Shown here piece after piece: positions 1 through 6,543 of a stretch of 6,543 nucleotides of DNA. The DNA comes from an uncultured Lactobacillus sp. (GTDB lineage Bacteria; Bacillota; Bacilli; Lactobacillales; Lactobacillaceae): contig CALYQE010000108.1 of the NCBI GenBank assembly GCA_945281075.1, forward strand, positions 1-6,543, written 5' to 3'. Below the pieces are notes generated by a model that searched no databases, was not told the origin of the DNA, and saw only the letters and a program-made list of their open reading frames with translations. The position numbers and the translations under genes were made by a program. Each line of letters opens with the position of its first letter. Within the stretch, counting starts at the first letter, position 1.

Positions 1-1397
1 GAAAAGAAAATCCTAGTATTTATCAAGAAAAAGACGGACATTTAGTTCGAACATTGAAGGTGCGCGATTTTCTAGCTTTAGGAGTAGGCACAATCGTGTC
101 GACTTCAATCTTCACTCTGCCTGGTGAAGTTGCAGCTCTTCACACGGGGCCAGCGGTCGCCATCTCATGCGTCCTGGCTTCGATTGTCGCTGGGTTAGTT
201 GCTTTCGCGTATGCCGAAATGGCTGCCGCGATGCCATTTGCCGGTTCAGTTTACTCTTGGATTAATGTGATTTTTGGTGAATTCTGGGGCTGGCTTTCAG
301 GTTGGGCATTACTAGCGGAATACTTGATTGGCATGGCCTTTATTGCATCAGGCTTATCCGCTAATTTTAGAGCATTAATTACTCCTTTAGGTTGGCGACT
401 GCCCAACGCATTAGTTAATCCGTTAGGAATCAACGACGGCGTGCTAGATTTAGTAGCATTAATTGCGATTATGTTGTCTGCCGTTTTAGTAAGTTTTGGC
501 GTTTCCAAAGCCTCGCGCGTTGAAAATACCCTTGTGATTGTCAAAGTCATGGCAATTGTGTTGTTCGTCGTCGTTGGGCTGACGGCAGTCAAAAAAGCTA
601 ATTTCCTTCCATTTATTCCTAAATATCGGCCAACTGTTAACGGGGCTTTTGGTGGCTGGCAAGGTATTTATGCCGGTGTGTCAATGATTTACATTTCTTT
701 CTTGGGCTTTGACACCATTGCCTCCAACTCCGCCGAAGCGATCAATCCGCAAAAAACCATGCCGCGCGGGATCATCGGCTCATTATTAATCGCCGTTGTT
801 TTGTTTGTAGCGGTTAGTCTGGTGCTAGTCGGCATGGTCCCATATCGTCAATACCTTAATTCAGCAGAACCAGTTGGCTATGCACTTCGTCAAACCGGTC
901 ACGGCGTCATTGCAATTATTGTGCAAGTGGTCGCCGTACTAGGAATGTTTACGGCTTTAATCGGCCTCTGCATGGCTAGTTCCCGCCTAGTTTATTCTTT
1001 TGGTCGCGATGGCATGATTACCAAAAAGTTAGGTCAGTTAAATAGCAAGCACCGTCCGGCTAATTCGCTTTGGACGGTTGCTGTTTTAGCAACCATCATT
1101 TCAGCCTTTATTCCATTTTCCTTTTTGACGCAGCTTGTCTCCGCTGGAACATTAATTGCTTTCATGTTTGTTTCACTCGGCATTTATCGCCTGCGTCCAA
1201 GGGAAGGTAAAGACATTGCTAATCCTGCTTTTAAAATGCCACTTTATCCGGTTTTGCCATTTCTAGCCTTTTTGGGGTCGTTTATCGTCTTTTGGGGACT
1301 AGATCTCCAAGCCAAAAAGTACATGCTATTTTGGACAATAATCGGCATCGTGATTTATTATCTCTATGGCGTGCGTCATTCGGCAATTAAGTATTAA
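1..1397 (+). CDS. APC-superfamily amino acid permease, 5' end cut by window
   Basis: Integral membrane protein expected to carry amino acids across the cytoplasmic membrane, probably by proton symport or exchange. The visible frame has 464 codons (first complete codon at 3-5) and ends at TAA 1395-1397. About 12 hydrophobic segments are seen, near residues 22-42, 51-73, 89-113, 148-167, 175-195, 221-243, 257-279, 301-325, 355-373, 376-396, 414-433 and 439-457. The first holds the glycine-rich GVGTIVSTSIFTLPG (27-41), the substrate-binding break in helix 1 of this fold. FLGFD (233-237), followed by E245, NP (248-249) and PRGI (254-257), resembles the cationic amino acid transporter (CAT/YfnA-like) branch; SSRLVYSFGRDG (326-337) is also family-like. 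The frame is open to the left edge, and the 17 residues before the TTG at 54 (including NPSIYQEKDGHLVRT) look like the usual cytoplasmic N-terminus, so the true start lies upstream. The substrate cannot be read from sequence; CAT-type is the best guess. Confidence 0.93.
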   Translation, partial: KENPSIYQEKDGHLVRTLKVRDFLALGVGTIVSTSIFTLPGEVAALHTGPAVAISCVLASIVAGLVAFAYAEMAAAMPFAGSVYSWINVIFGEFWGWLSGWALLAEYLIGMAFIASGLSANFRALITPLGWRLPNALVNPLGINDGVLDLVALIAIMLSAVLVSFGVSKASRVENTLVIVKVMAIVLFVVVGLTAVKKANFLPFIPKYRPTVNGAFGGWQGIYAGVSMIYISFLGFDTIASNSAEAINPQKTMPRGIIGSLLIAVVLFVAVSLVLVGMVPYRQYLNSAEPVGYALRQTGHGVIAIIVQVVAVLGMFTALIGLCMASSRLVYSFGRDGMITKKLGQLNSKHRPANSLWTVAVLATIISAFIPFSFLTQLVSAGTLIAFMFVSLGIYRLRPREGKDIANPAFKMPLYPVLPFLAFLGSFIVFWGLDLQAKKYMLFWTIIGIVIYYLYGVRHSAIKY

Positions 1398-1428
1398 TAT
1401 TTTTAAAACAAAAAATCGTTAGTCATAC

Positions 1429-1466
1429 AAAAAGCTTCAAAGTCCTAAAAACTTTGAAGCTTTTTT
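1429..1466. terminator. Bidirectional intrinsic terminator between convergent genes
   Basis: A perfect 15-bp inverted repeat: the left arm AAAAAGCTTCAAAGT (1429-1443) pairs with the right arm ACTTTGAAGCTTTTT (1451-1465) around a 7-base loop. On the + strand the GC-containing core is followed by six T (1461-1466), ending the permease transcript. On the minus strand the complement of the five A at 1429-1433 supplies the U tract for the pepD-side transcript. The hairpin starts 31 bases after the permease stop and lies 9 bases beyond the pepD stop. The core has only moderate GC, so efficiency is uncertain, but the symmetry and position between two convergent genes make the call firm. Confidence 0.9.
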
Positions 1467-1474
1467 AGTGTTGA

Positions 1475-2899
1475 TTATAAATTAGCATCCATGTTAAACG
1501 TTAATTTCGACATGTTAATTGAATCGATCATCATTTGCGCCCAAAATTTTTCTGAGCGCTTGCGCGTATAAGCGACGGTTTCCTGATTTGCCTTGGTCAA
1601 ATAAGCAGTTAATTCGCTTCCTGTCTTATCGCCTGCACCATCAATTACGGCATGGACACGTTGACGGAAATATTGGTTTAATTCCTTTAAATAGTCAGTA
1701 TCCAATTGGACAAATTGTGGGTAATGGCTTTCAACCAAAGCCGCAAGTGATTTGTAATACCACCAAGCATCTTGCATGTTATAGTCGAGCGAAGTGTTAT
1801 TGTATGATGGATCCGTATCGTTCATGTTGGCAAAGAAAGGCACAAATGGCGTAAAGGTTGGCCCACCAATGCAAAGCCACATTACGGCCGCTTTATCAGC
1901 TGGCACATCATTTCTGATTTGCAAGATATGGGCATTTTGCGTACGGTTTAAGCCAATCGGACGAAAACGATGCTTTTCTTCTTCAGTTCCTTTGCCAAAT
2001 GGATCATATGGCGTGTTTTGATAATGACTGCCTAAAACGAATTCAATGTCTTCGCGGGTGATTTTCTTAGCAGCCCGGCGAATGAATGGCAGGTCTCCAT
2101 CAGTTGGATCCTGTTCGATTTCAGGATTAAAGTATTTTTGCCCATACCAAACTCGGTTCGTGTTATAGAAGCGATCTTGTTGGCTGTAAGTACCAAAAAT
2201 GTGGCGGAAGTTCCAGCCTTCATGGTCAACATTTAAATGATGTTCTTTAACAAATTCCTGTATTCCTTCACTCCACATAAAGTTATCCGGATCATTAAAG
2301 TCCACTTGCTCAATTGAAACGCGGTTAGCGGCAACCGCATAGGCATCATCCGGAATCCGTTGGGCAACCCAGTGGTGACCGGTCACAATTTCCATGTACC
2401 AGATGTCATCCTTGTCACCAAATAAAACGGAATTTCCGGCTGGTGAACCATATTTAACAATCAGCTGGCCTAAATATTCAACACCTTTTTTAGCCGAATG
2501 AATGTAAGGTAAAACGACCGATTGCATGCAATCTTCGTCCAGACCATCTTTGACCAGTGGATCATAAGCAAGAGCGCGTTCATTGCCATAGGTTGACTCA
2601 GTGCATGACATTGCCACGTTTTCTTGGTTAATTCCACTTTCATCGTAATAACCCAGATTTTTGTAGTCTACATTGGGCACTGCCGGCACAGCTTGAGCAT
2701 TTTCTGGTAAATCCATCTCGAACTTGTTCAGCCAAGACTTAATCTTGCGTCCTTTTTCACCCTTTGCAGCTGGATGAATGATAAATTTTTGTGGTGTTAT
2801 CGGACGAAAAGTATCATCGTCACGGGCAATCATGGTTGAGCCGTCAACTGATGCCTTCTTACCGACTAAAATTGTTGTACATGCACTATATTCCTTCAT
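1475..2899 (-). CDS. pepD: C69-family dipeptidase (PepD type)
   Basis: Cytoplasmic dipeptidase that splits dipeptides from imported peptides into free amino acids, the last step of peptide use in lactic acid bacteria. The protein has 474 residues, the usual length for lactobacillal PepD enzymes, with no signal peptide or membrane segment. The N-terminus carries the family signature CTTILVGKKAS (7-17), then DGSTMIARDDD (19-29). By family knowledge this is an Ntn-hydrolase, and Cys7 is the expected nucleophile, exposed once the six preceding residues are removed. Other family-like blocks are GNSVLFGDKDDIWYMEI (155-171), GHHWVAQRIPDDAYAV (174-189) with AANRV just after it, and NRTQNAHILQIR (318-329). 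The ATG is chosen because AAGGAG lies six bases upstream and the signature cysteine falls close behind it. The gene follows ftsY by 22 bases on the same strand and ends just before the shared terminator. Related C69 members differ in specificity, so the exact substrate range is inferred. Confidence 0.95.
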   Translation of the reverse strand: MKEYSACTTILVGKKASVDGSTMIARDDDTFRPITPQKFIIHPAAKGEKGRKIKSWLNKFEMDLPENAQAVPAVPNVDYKNLGYYDESGINQENVAMSCTESTYGNERALAYDPLVKDGLDEDCMQSVVLPYIHSAKKGVEYLGQLIVKYGSPAGNSVLFGDKDDIWYMEIVTGHHWVAQRIPDDAYAVAANRVSIEQVDFNDPDNFMWSEGIQEFVKEHHLNVDHEGWNFRHIFGTYSQQDRFYNTNRVWYGQKYFNPEIEQDPTDGDLPFIRRAAKKITREDIEFVLGSHYQNTPYDPFGKGTEEEKHRFRPIGLNRTQNAHILQIRNDVPADKAAVMWLCIGGPTFTPFVPFFANMNDTDPSYNNTSLDYNMQDAWWYYKSLAALVESHYPQFVQLDTDYLKELNQYFRQRVHAVIDGAGDKTGSELTAYLTKANQETVAYTRKRSEKFWAQMMIDSINMSKLTFNMDANL

Positions 2900-2905
2900 C
2901 TCAAT

Positions 2906-2911
2906 CTCCTT
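2906..2911 (-). promoter_or_regulatory. Ribosome binding site of pepD
   Basis: On the minus strand AAGGAG stands six bases before the ATG at 2899-2897. It fills part of the 22-base gap after ftsY and fixes the pepD start. The same gap holds no room for a full promoter, so translation of pepD presumably uses the upstream message or one initiated within ftsY. Confidence 0.85.
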
Positions 2912-2921
2912 AAACTTTTTC

Positions 2922-4136
2922 TTAAACTAAATCGTGGAAAAGACCAACGGCGTAATCAGCGGCATCAAAGTCGGCCAAATCACTGGCCTTTTCACCCAAG
3001 CCGACTAACTTAACTGGCAATTTCATTTCATTTCTGATCGCTAAAACAACCCCACCTTTTGAGGAGCCGTCTAATTTGGTTAAGACCAGACCGGTTAATT
3101 TGGTCGTTTTATCAAAATCCTTCGCTTGCAGCAAGGCATTTTGCCCAGTTGAACCATCCAGTACCAACAAGGTTTCGGTTGGCTCGTCAGGTGCCTGCTT
3201 TTTAATGGTGCGCTCAATTTTTTCAAGCTCATTCATTAAATTCTTTTTGTTTTGCAAACGGCCTGCCGTATCAATTAATAAATAATCAACGTGTTCCGTC
3301 AAAGCGCGATTAGTCGCATCATATACAACAGAAGCCGGATCGGCTTGCTCTTTGCCCGTCACAACCGGAACATCAACACGTTTGCCCCATTCAACCAATT
3401 GTTCAACCGCGCCTGCCCGAAAAGTATCAGCAGCAGCTAGCAAAACCGATTTTCCTTCATCTTTAAAACGTTTGGCCAATTTGCCAATCGTCGTGGTTTT
3501 ACCCGCGCCATTGACACCAACAAAAAGATAGATATTAGGCTTTCCGTCTTGATGAAAGTGGAGTTTTTCTTGAGCACTGTCACCATTTTGATCGTATAGT
3601 TCGACCAGCTTTTCAACAATTACCTTTTTGAGCTCTTCATGTGATTTGGCCTTTTGCAATTTAGCTTCGTCCCTTAAGGCTGTTGTTAATTGTTCAGCCG
3701 TTTCGTAGCCGACATCGGATTCGATCAGCAATTCTTCCAGATCATCAAAAAAGTCTTCATCAACCGTTCTAAACTGAGCGAAAAATTCGTTGAGACGAGC
3801 GCCAAAGCCCTTATTGGTTTTCTCGAGTCCTTTTTCATATAACTCAGTTTGACTTTCGGCTTCCTCTTCTTCAGGAGCTTCTTCCGAAACTGAATCTTGC
3901 TGCGAGTCCTCTACTTCTTCGTCTTCTTCATTCAGGCTGCTTGTAGTATTATCAGCTTCAACATCAGTTTTTGCTGTGTCATCTTTTTCTGTTTCAGCAG
4001 TATCAGCCGTTTCGTCCTGTTTTTGTTCTTCTTTTGTACCAGACTCACTATTCTCAGCTTCTGCCTGCTTTTTAGTTGTTTTATCTTCGTCTTCTTCGCC
4101 AAACAAAGATTTCTTTATCTTATCAAATAAACCCAT
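2922..4136 (-). CDS. ftsY: Signal recognition particle receptor FtsY
   Basis: SRP-type GTPase that docks ribosome-SRP complexes at the membrane and, with Ffh, hands nascent membrane proteins to the Sec translocon. The 404 residues fall into three parts. MGLFDKIKKSLFG (1-13) is a short amphipathic start suited to membrane contact. A long acidic, low-complexity A domain follows (about 14-105). The NG domain runs from about 106 to the end: an N-domain helical bundle, then the G domain with P-loop GVNGAGKTT (207-215), DTFRAGAVEQL (237-247), DTAGR (289-293), TKLDG (353-357) and GLGEKASDL (379-387). All nucleotide-binding motifs are intact, so the protein should be active. The ATG lies one base beyond the smc stop and has a strong ribosome binding site, so ftsY is co-transcribed and probably translationally coupled with smc. 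Its paralogue Ffh is excluded by the acidic N-terminus and the absence of a methionine-rich M domain. Confidence 0.98.
   Translation of the reverse strand: MGLFDKIKKSLFGEEDEDKTTKKQAEAENSESGTKEEQKQDETADTAETEKDDTAKTDVEADNTTSSLNEEDEEVEDSQQDSVSEEAPEEEEAESQTELYEKGLEKTNKGFGARLNEFFAQFRTVDEDFFDDLEELLIESDVGYETAEQLTTALRDEAKLQKAKSHEELKKVIVEKLVELYDQNGDSAQEKLHFHQDGKPNIYLFVGVNGAGKTTTIGKLAKRFKDEGKSVLLAAADTFRAGAVEQLVEWGKRVDVPVVTGKEQADPASVVYDATNRALTEHVDYLLIDTAGRLQNKKNLMNELEKIERTIKKQAPDEPTETLLVLDGSTGQNALLQAKDFDKTTKLTGLVLTKLDGSSKGGVVLAIRNEMKLPVKLVGLGEKASDLADFDAADYAVGLFHDLV
3834..3968 (-). other. Acidic low-complexity part of the FtsY A domain
   Basis: This segment codes for FtsY residues 57-101. Twenty of the 45 residues are Asp or Glu and none is Lys, Arg or His. 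The rest is mainly Ser, Thr, Ala, Asn and Gln, so it is predicted to be disordered. The wider stretch 11-99 has 36 acidic residues out of 89, with its few lysines all before residue 57. Acidic, poorly conserved A domains are known in FtsY, so composition is expected, but the run without any basic residue is marked. Confidence 0.85.
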
Positions 4137-4137
4137 C

Positions 4138-6543
4138 TTATTTCACCTCATTTTTTAGCTCTTTTAAAGAGACTGATAGCACTTGAGAAACACCAGATTC
4201 TTGCATCACTACACCGTATAGCTGATCAGCCCGTTCCATTGTTCCGCGACGATGCGTAATGACAATAAATTGGGTATGCATGTCATAATCCTCAAGGAAT
4301 TGGGCAAAACGCGTAACGTTAGCATCATCAAGTGCGGCCTCGACCTCATCTAAGACTGAAAAAGGCACTGGTTTATATTCCAGCATGGCAAATAATAAAG
4401 TAATCGCCGTCAGCGCTCTTTCTCCACCTGAAAGCAAACTCAACCGTTGCAGCTTTTTACCAGGTGGTTGAGCAATGATCTCGACACCTGTAGTCAACAA
4501 GTCCTCAGGATCCGTTAAAACCAGCTTGGCATTACCGCCTCCAAAGACAACTGGGAAAAGCTTAGTAAAACTTTTTGCGACTGCGTTAAAGGTTTGACTA
4601 AATCTGGAACAAACTTCTTGGTCTAATTCGGCCATTGATGCTTGCAGGTTATCCCGACCCTTAATCAAGTCATTTTGTTGGTTATTGAGAAAATCATAAC
4701 GCTTCTTCACATGATCATATTCTTCAATTGACTTGAGGTTGACGGGGCCAATATCTTCAAGCGACATCTGATGAAGCTTCACGCTTTTTTGCAATTTTTC
4801 ACGCGTTTGCTCATCATTTGCGCCTTCAGCTTGCGAAATAGCCGCCTCAAAAGATAAGGAATAGTCTTTGTTGAGCTTTTCTAATTTTTGGTCAATTTTG
4901 GCAGCTAGCTTGGTAATTTCAATCGAAAACCCTTCCTGCTCGCCAGCAGCATCTTTACGCAACTCGTAATTTCGACTTGCGACTTGATCCAACTGGTTAA
5001 TGTTGGCATCAAACTTGCCCAGTTGCGCGCTCATTTGACTCAATTTTGCCTGCAATTCTTCTTTCTTAGCCGCATCCTCTTTTTGTTCTTGTTTCATTTG
5101 CTTTCTTTTGCTTTGATCAAGTTCGCTGCTCTGCGTTAGACTCGTCAGCTTGACAGTTAAGGACTGAATTTGGGCTTCTTGCTGTTTAAGATCGGTTGTT
5201 TTTTCAGTTTGTTGCTTTTTCAAGTTTTCTATTTTATTAGTATAAACGGCAATCTTCGGATCTAACTCAGACAGCTTTTCTTGCACCTGCTGATTAAGCG
5301 CAGTGAAGTTCTCGATCCGATTTTGAATTTCAGCAATGGCTTTTTTCTGCTGCTCAATCTGCATTAGCAGTTCAACTTTTTGTTTCTCCGCTTGCTGGAT
5401 TTTTTCCTTAAGCGCAATAATTTGTTCGCTTCGCTCTTGTTCATGTGCTTCAAGCAGTTTATTAGCGGCTTTTAGGCGATTAACCTCTTTTTCCTGGTTC
5501 TGAAATGAGAGAACCGCTTCGCCCAAATCAACACTATATTCCTGCTGTTTCTTTTGAACTTCTTCTATTTCAGCGGCTAGCGCCTCACTTGAGTCTGCTA
5601 GTTCACCATAGCGACTTTGATCAGCTTTCAGCTGCTCTTTTAGTTGAGTCAGTGTTTGTTTCAACTGATTCAGTTCAGAAGCTGTTTGCAATGGTGAATT
5701 GGCTTTCTGGTTATGGGCTCCACCGGTCATTGACCCACCGGGAGAAATAATATCTCCATCAAGGGTAACAATGCGGTACCGCGCAATTCGTTGGCGCATG
5801 ATCATTGCATGGTCAATCGTGTCAACTATAATCGTACTGCCAAGCAAGTAATTAATTGCAGCAGAAATGTTTTGCCCCGTCGCACTTTCAACTAACTGAC
5901 TGGCAATTCCTTGAAACCCTTCATATGAAGCGATTGTTTTGGCTGTTGAAGGTGGGATCGAATTTTCACGCAAACCATCAAGTGGTAAAAAGGTTGCTCG
6001 TCCAGCATGCGTCTTCTTCAACTGGTTGATTGCATCACGCGCACTGGTTCGCGTGGTCGTTATCAAGTCTTGTACGCCCCCACCTAAAGCGGTTGACATT
6101 GCGGCTTCATATTTGGCCGGAAAAGAAAGCAATTCCCCGACTACCCCGATCACGCCTGGAAAAGCAGCTAAATTATTTAAAACGTTTTTAACGCCATAAT
6201 AATACCCTTCATGCCGTTTACGAATGTTTTCAAGCGCTTCGTAACGGGCGTTTATTTGACTATAACGCTGATTATTTTCACTGACAATTTGTCTGAGATC
6301 CGCCAAAGCGGCTTGCTTTTTGGCCTGCTTAGCAGCTAACTGCGCCGCCTTAGTTTTTTCAACTTGGTATTTCTCTTTAAGTTCTTTGCCCTGAGTTTTC
6401 AAACGTTCAAGCTCTTTAGTTGCTTTTTCCAACTGATCGGCCACGTCATCATTTTGATACTCATGATCTTCAGCGGTTCTTTTCAGCTCAGAATTCAAAT
6501 AAACTATTTCATTATTATTAGAGGTTTGGTCCTGTAACAATTG
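4138..6543 (-). CDS. smc: Chromosome segregation protein Smc, C-terminal two thirds
   Basis: Smc forms a dimeric ring with ScpA and ScpB that compacts and separates newly replicated chromosomes, driven by ATP binding and hydrolysis in its head. The visible part is 801 residues of an expected 1,180-1,190, so about 385 N-terminal residues, with the Walker A head, lie outside the window. Numbered from the codon at 6543-6541: the end of the first coiled-coil arm (about 13-110); the hinge (about 129-275), with GVIGVVGELL, ALGGGVQDLI and DGDIISPGGSMTGG; the return coiled coil (about 285-590), rich in Lys, Glu and Gln; then the C-terminal head. The head carries FGGGNAKLVL (667-676), ABC signature LSGGE (704-708), Walker B FSVLDE (728-733, catalytic Glu733), D-loop ALDDAN (737-742) and the switch histidine in ITHRRGTME (His764). 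All are canonical. The TTG at 6540-6538 is an internal leucine codon, as the frame stays open to the edge. The gene leads directly into ftsY. Confidence 0.97.
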   Translation of the reverse strand, partial: QLLQDQTSNNNEIVYLNSELKRTAEDHEYQNDDVADQLEKATKELERLKTQGKELKEKYQVEKTKAAQLAAKQAKKQAALADLRQIVSENNQRYSQINARYEALENIRKRHEGYYYGVKNVLNNLAAFPGVIGVVGELLSFPAKYEAAMSTALGGGVQDLITTTRTSARDAINQLKKTHAGRATFLPLDGLRENSIPPSTAKTIASYEGFQGIASQLVESATGQNISAAINYLLGSTIIVDTIDHAMIMRQRIARYRIVTLDGDIISPGGSMTGGAHNQKANSPLQTASELNQLKQTLTQLKEQLKADQSRYGELADSSEALAAEIEEVQKKQQEYSVDLGEAVLSFQNQEKEVNRLKAANKLLEAHEQERSEQIIALKEKIQQAEKQKVELLMQIEQQKKAIAEIQNRIENFTALNQQVQEKLSELDPKIAVYTNKIENLKKQQTEKTTDLKQQEAQIQSLTVKLTSLTQSSELDQSKRKQMKQEQKEDAAKKEELQAKLSQMSAQLGKFDANINQLDQVASRNYELRKDAAGEQEGFSIEITKLAAKIDQKLEKLNKDYSLSFEAAISQAEGANDEQTREKLQKSVKLHQMSLEDIGPVNLKSIEEYDHVKKRYDFLNNQQNDLIKGRDNLQASMAELDQEVCSRFSQTFNAVAKSFTKLFPVVFGGGNAKLVLTDPEDLLTTGVEIIAQPPGKKLQRLSLLSGGERALTAITLLFAMLEYKPVPFSVLDEVEAALDDANVTRFAQFLEDYDMHTQFIVITHRRGTMERADQLYGVVMQESGVSQVLSVSLKELKNEVK
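4143..4149 (-). promoter_or_regulatory. Ribosome binding site of ftsY inside the smc 3' end
   Basis: On the minus strand GAGGTGA, a seven-base match to the standard anti-Shine-Dalgarno sequence, lies six bases before the ftsY ATG (4136-4134). It overlaps the last three sense codons of smc (Glu-Val-Lys). The smc stop TAA (4140-4138) then sits between this site and the ATG, with one base separating stop and start. This arrangement favours reinitiation by ribosomes finishing smc. Confidence 0.88.

Noticed and set aside
251..592. Minus-strand open frame of 113 codons inside the permease gene
   Set aside because: Composition rich in Thr, Asn, Ala and Pro is what the complement of a membrane-protein frame yields; no motif and no independent start signal seen.
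1398..1428. TTTTTAAAAC and nearby A/T runs after the permease stop as an additional terminator or regulatory site
   Set aside because: The self-complementary TTTTAAAA is too short and lacks GC pairs; the stronger hairpin directly after it explains the region.
1519..2021. Two overlapping + strand open frames antisense to pepD
   Set aside because: No recognisable domain, implausible composition, and fully covered by pepD, which has clear family motifs and a good start signal.
2032..2232. Alternate-frame minus-strand open frame within pepD, and a similar one at 3437-3619 within ftsY
   Set aside because: Both overlap continuous, motif-bearing coding sequence in the correct frame. They were considered as signs of a frameshift, but the main frames are unbroken and full length.
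2900..3100. Possible separate promoter for pepD in the ftsY 3' end
   Set aside because: I found no convincing pair of -35 and -10 boxes with proper spacing on the minus strand; A/T-rich patches alone are not enough.
3897..4158. Two + strand open frames opposite the start of ftsY, coding Ser/Phe/Cys-rich, hydrophobic-looking peptides
   Set aside because: They are the complement of the Glu/Asp-rich FtsY A domain (GAA/GAT runs read as TTC/TCT). They overlap each other in different frames, and the better-supported ftsY fills the opposite strand.
5505..6199. Two + strand open frames antisense to smc
   Set aside because: They lie opposite the conserved hinge and coiled-coil coding sequence of smc and show no family features.
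1..6543. A hidden defence system, mobile element, CRISPR array, structured RNA or other new system
   Set aside because: The four genes are continuous, recognisable and densely packed. No direct-repeat arrays, terminal inverted repeats, transposase or integrase remnants, tRNA-like folds or long unexplained intergenic stretches are present.

Overview
The window is ordinary chromosomal DNA from a low-GC Gram-positive bacterium, most likely a lactic acid bacterium of the Lactobacillaceae. The clues are the Bacillota-type smc-ftsY gene pair, a C69-family dipeptidase of the lactobacillal PepD type, strong AGGAGG-type ribosome binding sites and moderate base composition. I cannot name the genus. Four genes fill almost all of the sequence. 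The two at the edges are cut by the window.

Layout: on the + strand, positions 1-1397 encode a 12-helix amino acid permease of the APC superfamily, lacking its true start. It converges on a three-gene minus-strand block. Between the converging genes, at 1429-1466, lies a perfect 15-bp hairpin with an A tract on one side and a T tract on the other, which can terminate transcription from both directions. Reading the minus strand in its own direction, the block is smc (C-terminal two thirds, running off the right edge), ftsY and pepD. The smc stop and ftsY start are separated by one base, and ftsY's ribosome binding site lies inside the last smc codons. Then follow 22 bases and pepD. I see no terminator or convincing promoter inside this block, so it reads as one transcription unit ending at the shared hairpin.

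Function: Smc (chromosome compaction and segregation) and FtsY (receptor for the signal recognition particle) are housekeeping genes commonly paired in Bacillota. PepD (cytoplasmic dipeptide hydrolysis) and the permease (amino acid uptake) both fit the nitrogen nutrition of a peptide-dependent lactic acid bacterium, but they lie on opposite strands and are not co-transcribed.

I found no mobile element, CRISPR array, RNA gene, riboswitch or defence system. No stretch over 300 bases lacks a gene. I see no support for an undescribed system here; the findings are modest points about operon structure, start sites and protein composition.
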